Source of the DNA: UBA830 sp038146925
GTDB lineage: Bacteria > Pseudomonadota > Alphaproteobacteria > MPNO01 > UBA830
Assembly (NCBI GenBank): GCA_038146925.1
Contig: JAYQSP010000009.1
Span: 82,695 to 146,694 of the forward strand
Length of the DNA stretch: 64,000 nucleotides
Direction: 5' to 3'
Shown: one piece after another, positions 57,691 to 64,000 of the stretch
Position numbering within the stretch: position 1 is the first letter of the stretch
How the letters are laid out: the number at the start of each line of letters is the position of its first letter
Notes under the pieces: generated by a model
What the model saw: only the letters and a program-made list of their open reading frames with translations
What the model was told of the DNA's origin: nothing
The model's database searches: none
Translations under genes and position numbers: made by a program

Positions 57691-58602
57691 GTGACCGCAA
57701 CCATCGTTTCGGCGTCCAACGCAGGTTATTTCGACCTGCTGAAAGGCCTCATCCTGTCGATCCGGGAAAAACCGGAAGGCGCCGATATCGCGTTGTCGAT
57801 CCTGGATGTCGGTCTCGACAGCAGCCAGCGGGCATGGCTGACGAGCCAGGGTGCCGTCCTCGCCGCCCCCGGCTGGGATTTCGATGTGCCGGCTTCGATG
57901 AATGCTCCATCGCATTTTCGCGCCCTGCTGGCGCGGCCGTTTCTGCCGAAATACTTCCCCGGCCATGATATCTATCTGCAGATCGATTCCGACGCGTGGG
58001 TTCAGGACTGGTCGGCGATTCAGATATATCTGGACGCCGCGGCGCGGGGGCAGCTCGCCATCACGCCGCAGATCGATCGCTCCTACAACACGATCTACAA
58101 GCGTCCGCGCCGTTACAGGCGCACGCAGAACTACAAATCCTTCAAATGGTCTTACGGCTGGCTGACCGCCGACCGGGTGGCACGCAATCCCATACTGAAT
58201 TGCGGCGTGTTCGCCCTGCCCGCCGATGCGCCGCACTGGAGACTTTGGGCGGACGCGATACGCCGTGCGTTTGACCGGCGGACACTGTCTCCCCGCAAAG
58301 GATGGCCGGATCTCAATTTCAAGCTGATCGAACAAACGGCCATGAACTACGTCGTCTTCGCGGACAAGGCAGCGTCAACGTTCCTGCCCGCGACATGCAA
58401 CTGGTTCTGCGCGCATGCCGCGCCGAAATTCGACCCGGACCGGAAGCTCCTTGTCGAACCGCACGCCCCTTATCAACCGCTGGGAATCATTCACCTCGCG
58501 GGGGAGGATTTCCAGAACCGGGCGTTCGATGTGGAAACATTGACCGGAGAGGTCGTTAAAACGCGCCTTCGATACGAGGACGTAGCAGCGCTGGGAGGGT
58601 GA
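57691..58602 (+). CDS. Glycosyltransferase (GT8-like, GT-A fold)
   Basis: The 303-residue protein begins at GTG 57691 (MTATIVSASNAGYFDLLKGL). It has a GT-A nucleotide-sugar domain with the D-x-D motif in DIYLQIDSDAWVQDW (residues about 95-109), LSRTA-like acceptor segments such as RNPILNCGVFALP, and a C-terminal GIIHLAGEDF with the histidine expected for metal/UDP binding in GT8 enzymes. It is probably cytoplasmic and retaining. No neighbouring polysaccharide cluster is present, so the acceptor is unknown. The family call rests on motif order only. Confidence 0.72.
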   Translation: MTATIVSASNAGYFDLLKGLILSIREKPEGADIALSILDVGLDSSQRAWLTSQGAVLAAPGWDFDVPASMNAPSHFRALLARPFLPKYFPGHDIYLQIDSDAWVQDWSAIQIYLDAAARGQLAITPQIDRSYNTIYKRPRRYRRTQNYKSFKWSYGWLTADRVARNPILNCGVFALPADAPHWRLWADAIRRAFDRRTLSPRKGWPDLNFKLIEQTAMNYVVFADKAASTFLPATCNWFCAHAAPKFDPDRKLLVEPHAPYQPLGIIHLAGEDFQNRAFDVETLTGEVVKTRLRYEDVAALGG

Positions 58603-58605
58603 TCC

Positions 58606-58791
58606 TCAGCCGCCCGTCGCCATCATATACATCGACACGGCCGCCAGGATCAGCCCGGCATTCAGAGGCCAGAAGCCTTTTTTGCGACGGGTTTCTTCAT
58701 AATTCCTGTTGGTCAGAGTACGTACGCCCATGAACACCAGCAGCACGCCGGCCCCGAGCACTGCACCAAGCACGGCGGGAGCCGCTGTCAT
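58606..58791 (-). CDS. Small membrane protein of unknown function
   Basis: The 61-residue product (MTAAPAVLGAVLGAGVLLVF) has two predicted transmembrane helices, residues about 5-24 and 43-60, joined by a charged loop (TLTNRNYEETRRKKGFWP). No family was recognised. It is the first gene on the minus strand before the molybdopterin-binding CinA-domain gene only by position; it is in fact downstream of that gene by 60 bases and may share its transcript. Confidence 0.6.
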   Translation of the reverse strand: MTAAPAVLGAVLGAGVLLVFMGVRTLTNRNYEETRRKKGFWPLNAGLILAAVSMYMMATGG

Positions 58792-58851
58792 TGCCGTTGT
58801 TCTCCCAAAAAAGCTGTCGGCGCCGGTGCGCTTCTGTGTAGGCCGGTCATG

Positions 58852-59649
58852 TTAATCGTCGACGTGCGACGTCGACTGCGCGGTCGCCAGATCCTCTTCC
58901 ACCGGGTTGCCGCCAATGTCGCGGAGCGACTGCATCAGTTCGCCGATCACCTGGTCCAACCGGTCCGGATCGGTTCCGCGCGCCACGACCGATACGCGAA
59001 ACCCGACTTCCCGCATCTGGGGATAGGAGCCGATATCGACTTCCTTGAAACGGGCCTGCACCAGCGCCAACGGTTCCGCGATCGTTCCTTCCGGCAGATC
59101 GACCGCCAGACCGCGCGCCTGCACTTTTTTGCCGCCGTCGAGGTGCACTTTCGCTTCCTCGAACATGGCCTGCATGATGCGCGGCACGCCCGCCATGACG
59201 AACACGTTGCCGATCTTGTAACCCGGTGCGGCGCTGACCTCGTTCTTGATCAGCACGGCGCCCTCCGGGAAGGTCGCCATGCGCATGCGCGCTTCGTTCA
59301 TTTCGGATCTGCCGCGACCCTTCATGTAGGAATTCAGCAGGTCGACGATGGACTGATCGCGGTACATGCCGACACCGAATGCCTCGGCGACGCATTCCGA
59401 CGTGATGTCGTCATGCGTCGGACCGATCCCGCCGGTCGTGAAAACGTAGTCGAATTCGGCGCGGCATTCGTTGACCGTATCGACAATTTTTTCCCGAATA
59501 TCGGGAATGACGCGCGCTTCGCGCATCTGGATGCCGATCTCGTTGAGGCCCGTAGCCAGAAAACTGAGATTTTTATCCTGCGTCCGACCCGACAGAATCT
59601 CGTTTCCGATCAGGATCAGACAGGCGGTTACAGTGTCTTTTTCAGCCAT
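58852..59649 (-). CDS. CinA N-terminal / molybdopterin-binding domain protein
   Basis: The 265-residue protein starts MAEKDTVTACLILIGNEILS and has the MoCF-like domain with GNEILSGRTQDKN (residues 15-27), VFTTGGIGPTHDD and VFVMAGVPRIMQAMF. It corresponds to the N-terminal (COG1058) half of CinA, associated with ADP-ribose pyrophosphatase activity and competence/damage-inducible annotation in other bacteria. The C-terminal PncC half is encoded separately at the window's left edge, a common arrangement in alphaproteobacteria. It is divergent from sfsA. Confidence 0.9.
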   Translation of the reverse strand: MAEKDTVTACLILIGNEILSGRTQDKNLSFLATGLNEIGIQMREARVIPDIREKIVDTVNECRAEFDYVFTTGGIGPTHDDITSECVAEAFGVGMYRDQSIVDLLNSYMKGRGRSEMNEARMRMATFPEGAVLIKNEVSAAPGYKIGNVFVMAGVPRIMQAMFEEAKVHLDGGKKVQARGLAVDLPEGTIAEPLALVQARFKEVDIGSYPQMREVGFRVSVVARGTDPDRLDQVIGELMQSLRDIGGNPVEEDLATAQSTSHVDD

Positions 59650-59730
59650 ATCGTCTTCCAGTTTTGCATCGCCTGTATACCCGAGTCGCAGCGTCGTTGA
59701 AAGCGGGCGGCGTCGCGGCTAGGTTGGGAA

Positions 59731-60432
59731 ATGGATTTTCCCGACCCTCTCCTGCGCGGCACGCTGATCAAGCGATACAAGCGTTTCATGGCGGACGTCA
59801 TGCTCGACAGCGGCGACACCGTAACAGCCCATTGCGCCAATACGGGCGCGATGCTGGGGGTGCAGGACCCGGAGTCCGAAGTCTGGCTTTCGCCCGCGCG
59901 CAACCCGGACCGCAAGCTGAAATTCACCTGGGAAATGATCCGCATCGGCGACGGTCTCGTCGGCATCAACACCGCCCACCCAAACAAAATCGTCGCGGAA
60001 GCCATCGAAGCGGGAAATATTCCCGAACTGTCCGGATACGAAGACCTGCGGCGGGAAGTAAAATACGGATCAAATTCGAGGATCGACATCATGCTGTCGG
60101 CCGACGGAAAACCCGATTGCTACGTCGAGATCAAGAACGTTCACCTGATGCGCGATGCCGGCGTCGCGGAGTTTCCGGACTCCGTATCGACCCGCGCCGC
60201 CAAACACCAGGGCGAACTGGCCAACATGGTCGAACAGGGTGCGCGCGCGGTCACGGTCTATCTGTGCCAGCGCGAAGACTGCGACAGCTTCCGCCTTGCC
60301 GACGACATCGATCCGGACTACGCCGTGGCGTCCAAAGACGCCAGACAAAGGGGCGTCGAAGCGATCTGCTATGCCTGCGCCCTGACACCTGAATCCATTA
60401 CGGTCAGCCGCCGGCTGCAAATAATCCCCTGA
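59731..60432 (+). CDS. sfsA: DNA/RNA nuclease SfsA family protein
   Basis: This 233-residue protein shows the SfsA pattern: GTLIKRYKRFMADVML, VTAHCANTGAMLGVQDP, YGSNSRIDIMLSA, CYVEIKNVHLMRD (with the D-x..E-x-K nuclease core) and AVAEFPDSVSTRAAKHQGEL. E. coli SfsA was first described as a sugar fermentation stimulation regulator; the fold is an OB domain plus a PD-(D/E)xK-like nuclease. It ends 15 bases before the GST gene on the same strand. Confidence 0.95.
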   Translation: MDFPDPLLRGTLIKRYKRFMADVMLDSGDTVTAHCANTGAMLGVQDPESEVWLSPARNPDRKLKFTWEMIRIGDGLVGINTAHPNKIVAEAIEAGNIPELSGYEDLRREVKYGSNSRIDIMLSADGKPDCYVEIKNVHLMRDAGVAEFPDSVSTRAAKHQGELANMVEQGARAVTVYLCQREDCDSFRLADDIDPDYAVASKDARQRGVEAICYACALTPESITVSRRLQIIP

Positions 60433-60447
60433 CACGAGGACACCCCG

Positions 60448-61212
60448 ATGCTGGAGCTTTACCACGCTCACCACTCCACCTGCAGCCAGAAAGTCCGGCT
60501 GTGCATGGCCGAAAAAGGCCTCGACTTCACAGGCCACCTGATCGACCTGGCGGCAAAGGAACAGCTCGATCCGGAATACCTGAAGTTAAACCCCAACGGT
60601 GTGGTGCCGACCCTGATCCACGATGGCAAAATCATCATGGATTCCAGTGTAATCTGCGAATACTTGGATGAGGTGTTCCCGCAAACCCCGCTGACGCCGT
60701 CGGAGCCGGCGGAACGCGCCCGTATGCGCAAATGGATGCGCTATATCGAAGAGGTCCCGACCGCGGCGGTCCGTTTTCCGTCCTTCAACATGGCTTTCCT
60801 GCCCCGCTTCGATGGCCTGAACGAAGAACGGTTCCTTGCCGAACAGGCTGACGTGCGCCCGCTGCGGAAAGGATTTTTCCGGCGCATGGGCCCGACCGGC
60901 TTTGCGGACGAGGATATCGAGGAATCGTTCGACCAGATTTCAAAAACGGCCGCCCGCATGGACGAAGCCCTGACCGACGGCCCGTGGCTTCTGGGCGAGA
61001 TGTACACGCTCGCGGATGTCATCGTCGCGCCGCTGATCGACCGGATGGCGGATCTTGGCCTCGCGCATCTGTGGGAGAACGACTGTCCGCGCGTTACCGA
61101 CTGGTATGCCCGCATCCAGGCCCGGCCCTCGTTCGACATCGCTTTCTACAAGGGGGCCAGGCTGACCGAGTTTCTGGATATTCGCCCCTGGTCGAAACAC
61201 GCGCACGGATGA
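60448..61212 (+). CDS. Glutathione S-transferase (LigF/beta-etherase-like class)
   Basis: This 254-residue GST begins MLELYHAHHSTCSQKVRLCM. The N-domain has serine/cysteine-type active-site residues in HSTCSQKVRL, NPNGVVPTLIHDG and IMDSSVICEYLDE; the C-domain is longer than usual. The HHST(C)SQKVR pattern is typical of beta-etherase-like and related bacterial GSTs, so thiolysis of aryl ethers or detoxification is possible. It is the third GST gene in the window and has a normal sense codon at the position where the one at 6969 has TGA. It is followed by map. Confidence 0.9.
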   Translation: MLELYHAHHSTCSQKVRLCMAEKGLDFTGHLIDLAAKEQLDPEYLKLNPNGVVPTLIHDGKIIMDSSVICEYLDEVFPQTPLTPSEPAERARMRKWMRYIEEVPTAAVRFPSFNMAFLPRFDGLNEERFLAEQADVRPLRKGFFRRMGPTGFADEDIEESFDQISKTAARMDEALTDGPWLLGEMYTLADVIVAPLIDRMADLGLAHLWENDCPRVTDWYARIQARPSFDIAFYKGARLTEFLDIRPWSKHAHG

Positions 61213-61282
61213 CGGCCATCGCCGCGCTGGACCCTGACCGCCGACAGGCCGTATAAACGGGGCTCATACGCGAACGGACAGC

Positions 61283-62113
61283 ATGAACGACAGTTTTACA
61301 GCCTTTAACGAAACCGATGTCGGCGCGCCCGCCGGCATTGTCCTGCACGGGCCGGACGAGTTCGAAGGAATGCGCAAGGCGGGACGTCTCGCCGCGGAAT
61401 GCCTCGACATGATTACCGAGCACGTCGTCCCCGGCGTGACGACCGATCGGCTGAACACGATCTGTCACGAATTCACCCTCGATCATGGCGCGGTGCCTGC
61501 GCCGCTGGGATATCGCGGGTTCACGAAATCGATTTGCACATCGGTGAACCACGTTGTCTGCCACGGTATCCCGGGCGACAAGGTCCTGCGCGAAGGGGAC
61601 GTGATCAATATCGACGTCACGCCGATTCTGGACGGATGGCATGGCGATTCATCGCGCATGTATCCGGTCGGAAAAATCGGCGTCAAGGCACAGCGTCTGA
61701 TCGACGTGACATACGATTCCCTGATGATGGCGATCGATATCGTCAAGCCCGGCACCAGCCTGGGCGATATCGGCCATATCATTCAGTCCTTCGTCGAAAG
61801 CGAACGGTTCTCCGTGGTGCGCGATTTCTGTGGCCACGGACTGGGACGGGTGTTTCACACGCCGCCGAGCGTTCTCCACTACGGAAATCCGGGCGAAGGT
61901 CTGCGATTGCGCGAAGGCATGTTCTTTACGATCGAGCCGATGGTGAACGCAGGCCGACCGGAAACCAAAATCCTGGCGGACGGGTGGACGGCGGTGACCA
62001 AGGACAAGTCTCTGAGCGCGCAGTTCGAGCATTCGCTGGGCGTTACCGCCGACGGCGTTGAAATCTTCACGCTGTCACCCAAGGGATACGACAAGCCGCC
62101 CTACAACGCCTGA
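61283..62113 (+). CDS. map: Methionine aminopeptidase, type I
   Basis: The 276-residue enzyme starts MNDSFTAFNETDVGAPAGIV. The dinuclear metal site is visible: Asp in VINIDVTPILDGWHGDSSRM (two aspartates), His in DFCGHGLGR, Glu in FTIEPMVN and Glu in SAQFEHSLGV; the substrate histidine is in NHVVCHGIPG. It removes the initiator methionine from nascent proteins and is essential. The short N-terminal extension (about 25 residues) lacks the zinc-finger region of eukaryotic MetAP1. It is followed by a convergent metallo-beta-lactamase-fold gene. Confidence 0.95.
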   Translation: MNDSFTAFNETDVGAPAGIVLHGPDEFEGMRKAGRLAAECLDMITEHVVPGVTTDRLNTICHEFTLDHGAVPAPLGYRGFTKSICTSVNHVVCHGIPGDKVLREGDVINIDVTPILDGWHGDSSRMYPVGKIGVKAQRLIDVTYDSLMMAIDIVKPGTSLGDIGHIIQSFVESERFSVVRDFCGHGLGRVFHTPPSVLHYGNPGEGLRLREGMFFTIEPMVNAGRPETKILADGWTAVTKDKSLSAQFEHSLGVTADGVEIFTLSPKGYDKPPYNA

Positions 62114-62127
62114 CCGGCGCTTCGAAC

Positions 62128-63018
62128 TCAGAATCCCTGCAGGAACACAACCTCCGGCGACTTGGGCATGTTGCGAAGGCTGACGAGGATAGTGTCACTG
62201 TCTTGTCTGCGCACGGTCCATTTGTCGCGAGCGCGCGCGATGAATGCCTCCGTTCCACCCATGGATCCGAAGTGCATCGGGATCACCATCCGCGCCTTGA
62301 TGTCGCCCAGCACGCGGAACAATTCGTCATGGCTCATCGTCCACATCCCGTCGATGGGCGCAAACGCGATGTCGATCAGGCCGAGCGACGCCAGCTGGTT
62401 CTTGGACAGATAGTGGTGCAGATGACTGATATGGACCGCGCACAACCCTAAGGCTTCGAACACGAACATCGAATTGCCGTTTCTTAGCGTCCCGTCACCA
62501 TTCTCCATCAGGTTCGTGGCGACATTGCGGACACGGATATCGCGAAACTTCAGATTGTGCTTCGCGACGCCTCCCTTCGGGTCCCATCCACGCAGGACAT
62601 GAAGGATGCGTTTGTCAGGGGCGTAGAAAAAATGGGTATCGTGCGAATTGTTCATCGTCACGATATGCGGCACCCGTTCGCCCGGCACATAGTCGTTGTA
62701 ATCCGTCAGGATCCGCGCGCCTTCCGGCGTCTCGATCTGAAACGCCGAATGTCCGACGAATGTAATCCGAAGGTGATTTTCTGGTAAGGATGCAACCGCA
62801 TCAACGGCCGCCGACCGCATGAAGTACTGGTGCGGCTTGCGCAAAGGACCCTGTGCTATGCCGGCACAACTGGCAAGGACGGGGGTAACCGCGGTCTCGG
62901 CGAAACCCAGTCCCAACAGTGTGCCGGCCACCAATGCGGTGATTTTGTTTAGGTATCCTCTTCGCCATCTCACGGATGCTAGCAAGGACCTCAGCCGCAA
63001 CAAATACCGTGACGGCAT
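62128..63018 (-). CDS. Exported metallo-beta-lactamase-fold protein (UlaG-like)
   Basis: The start is set at ATG 63018 (MPSRYLLRLRSLLASVRWRR); ATG 63087 and a GTG inside the N-terminus are alternatives. The 296-residue product has a probable signal anchor (ITALVAGTLLGLGF). The metal-binding fold is only partly canonical: ITFVGHSAFQIETPEGARIL, TDYNDYVPG, NNSHDTHFF (in place of H-x-H-x-D-H), ISHLHHYL and MVIPMHFGS. These suggest an UlaG-like hydrolase acting outside the cytoplasm. The loss of the strict HxHxDH motif leaves catalysis uncertain. Confidence 0.68.
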   Translation of the reverse strand: MPSRYLLRLRSLLASVRWRRGYLNKITALVAGTLLGLGFAETAVTPVLASCAGIAQGPLRKPHQYFMRSAAVDAVASLPENHLRITFVGHSAFQIETPEGARILTDYNDYVPGERVPHIVTMNNSHDTHFFYAPDKRILHVLRGWDPKGGVAKHNLKFRDIRVRNVATNLMENGDGTLRNGNSMFVFEALGLCAVHISHLHHYLSKNQLASLGLIDIAFAPIDGMWTMSHDELFRVLGDIKARMVIPMHFGSMGGTEAFIARARDKWTVRRQDSDTILVSLRNMPKSPEVVFLQGF

Positions 63019-63385
63019 CAATGCTGGGTGACAAAGGTCCCAAAATTGATCTATCACGGCAAAATAAATACCGCGGATAAAAAACACCTCCTCAATTTTT
63101 TCAAACTGCCTATTGTTGCACTGAGGTAGTTAAGGGTGCACATCCGCCAGCCACCGTGCTGACCTGAAGAACCTGCCGCAGCTGCCGTTGGCACCAACTT
63201 TCTTACGGCTCCAGCGCTCAGACGTCCTCCCTGTCCGATGCGGTCGCCTACTCTCTGCACCGCAGTTATCAATAGACTGGAGCTCGAACAAAGCGATTTT
63301 AGGGAAAATTTCGGTCAGCGTTTTTTTGTGAAATAAGGGCGGCTCACGCTGAAGCCGCCCTTATTCTTGTCTATTAATGCTGAAT
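63019..63385. other. Intergenic region with hairpin but no gene recognised
   Basis: These 367 bases separate two minus-strand genes. A/T-rich stretches near 63057-63110 may hold the promoter of the UlaG-like gene. A stem of 13 bp follows at 63332-63365. Short frames exist, but none has a ribosome-binding site or recognisable homology. Confidence 0.45.
63332..63365 (-). terminator. Hairpin downstream of the partial UbiD gene
   Basis: AATAAGGGCGGCT and AGCCGCCCTTATT form a 13-bp perfect stem with an 8-base loop, 21 bases past the UbiD stop. On the minus strand it is followed by TCACAAAAAAA, so a U tract is poor; on the plus strand TTATTCTTGT follows. It is a probable terminator or mRNA end-stabiliser. 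Confidence 0.6.
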
Positions 63386-64000
63386 TTATCGGCCGGTACG
63401 CGCCAAGCTGTTGACCCAGCCTTTCATGCGGCCCTTACCGTTGGCGATTTGCTCGTCCGTGAACCAGTCGGACAAATTGACTTTCTCGACCGCGTAGACT
63501 GGGCGCAGGAAGTCGCTCTCGTAGCCGAACGGCACAGTGCAGTCGATCCCCATCCCACCTTCGAACCGGGTGTTCGACGCGGTCCATTCCGCGTCACCCG
63601 CGGTCATGCGTTCCGCCGGCATGAAGGTCTGGCCACGACCGCCCGGGATCGGGTTCAGGATGTCGCTATGCGGGTTCACGCGCGTCGTGATGTTCCACAT
63701 CACATCGTCCATGTCGTACGGATCGGCATCTTCGGATACGGCAATACATATTCGCGCGCCCTGTGATGTCGACAGGATCGCCGACATGAAGTTGCGCTGC
63801 CAGCCTTCGTCGATCTTATTACGCTTCTTCACTTGGATGATCGCTCCACCCCAGTCCGTCATGCAGTAGGGGATCACCACGTCTTGAACAATACCTGGCT
63901 GCATCCGTTCGCAGAGATTGAACATCGCCGCCTCGCGGATCGTAGTGTCAATGTTATGTTCGTCCAGCGTATGAACGGCAAGCGGAAAGATAATGGGTTT
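63386..64000 (-). CDS. UbiD family (de)carboxylase, C-terminal part
   Basis: The frame runs into the right edge (KPIIFPLAVHTLDEHNIDTT at the boundary) and ends at 63386, giving 204 codons of the C-terminal half. Family features are IREAAMFNLCERMQPGIVQD, VVIPYCMTDWGGAIIQVKK, DDVMWNITTRVNPHSDILN and TVPFGYESDFLRPVYAVEKV. The last 40 residues (VNLSDWFTDEQIANGKGRMK) form the usual C-terminal tail. It decarboxylates or carboxylates an aromatic/unsaturated acid with prenylated FMN. It is distinct from the UbiD gene at 8328-9758. Confidence 0.85.
   Translation of the reverse strand, partial: KPIIFPLAVHTLDEHNIDTTIREAAMFNLCERMQPGIVQDVVIPYCMTDWGGAIIQVKKRNKIDEGWQRNFMSAILSTSQGARICIAVSEDADPYDMDDVMWNITTRVNPHSDILNPIPGGRGQTFMPAERMTAGDAEWTASNTRFEGGMGIDCTVPFGYESDFLRPVYAVEKVNLSDWFTDEQIANGKGRMKGWVNSLARTGR

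Noticed and set aside
63054..63272. Short minus-strand frame of 72 codons in the right intergenic gap
   Set aside because: It has no ribosome-binding site, no motif and no conserved composition; probably not a gene.

Overview
The window is GC-rich, densely packed DNA from a Gram-negative bacterium, most likely an alphaproteobacterium of Rhodospirillales type. This is inferred from a DUF3126 gene, a ChvG/ChvI-like regulator pair, the separately encoded halves of CinA, GFA proteins, and many GST, Rieske, TauD/TfdA and luciferase-like (LLM) oxygenase genes. No rRNA, tRNA, CRISPR array, transposase, phage gene or replication origin was recognised.

Left third (1-22 kb): mostly catabolic genes. 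These are a partial PncC amidohydrolase, a frameshifted 2-hydroxyacid dehydrogenase, a 4,5-dihydroxyphthalate decarboxylase-like protein next to a heme-oxygenase-fold iron enzyme, a LysR regulator, a DJ-1/PfpI protein and a Rieske oxygenase. They are followed by DUF3126, a GST whose redox cysteine codon is TGA (probable selenocysteine), a histidine-kinase remnant, a UbiD decarboxylase, a TauD dioxygenase with a translationally coupled membrane protein, an LLM/hydrolase pair, and a second GST/dihydroxyphthalate-decarboxylase-like pair. An aldolase-amidase-quinone reductase operon and an enoyl-CoA hydratase/acyl-CoA ligase (ADP-forming) operon close this part.

Middle (22-40 kb): envelope genes (glycosyltransferase, GmhB-like phosphatase, unknown exported protein), a GFA protein, Tat-exported PhoX, and an enoyl-CoA hydratase beside a molybdoenzyme resembling phenylacetyl-CoA:acceptor oxidoreductase, whose Fe-S and membrane subunits are fused. 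Then come a truncated CBS gene, folE-hisI-MetE-like, a DUF2786-like protein, an SDR/Rieske/TauD set, and a PEP-CTERM protein with a textbook sigma-54 promoter.

Right part (40-64 kb): an LLM monooxygenase, a lone CoxL-like molybdenum hydroxylase subunit, and a long plus-strand run (SDR, HyuA, HyuB, 3-hydroxyisobutyrate-dehydrogenase-like, FAD reductase, ornithine-cyclodeaminase-like). Next are a polysaccharide deacetylase, a tandem duplication of a cupin gene together with its promoter, and a third cupin. A ChvG-like kinase is paired with a response regulator that lacks its receiver domain. Core genes follow: a lipoprotein, DUF1330 (with a hairpin covering its ribosome-binding site), a glycosyltransferase, the CinA N-domain, sfsA, a GST, methionine aminopeptidase, a metallo-beta-lactamase-fold protein, and a partial UbiD gene at the edge.

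Together the genes suggest a versatile oxidiser of aromatic, carboxylated and amide-containing compounds: ring or side-chain oxidation (Rieske, TauD, LLM, CoxL-like), decarboxylation (UbiD, Pht5-like), thiol conjugation (GST), hydrolysis (amidase, hydantoinase, alpha/beta hydrolase) and CoA-thioester funnelling. Substrates cannot be read from the sequence. The strongest observations are the probable Sec-GST with a candidate SECIS hairpin, the sigma-54/PEP-CTERM unit, the receiverless regulator, the PadC-PadD fusion, the duplicated cupins and the SD-sequestering hairpin.
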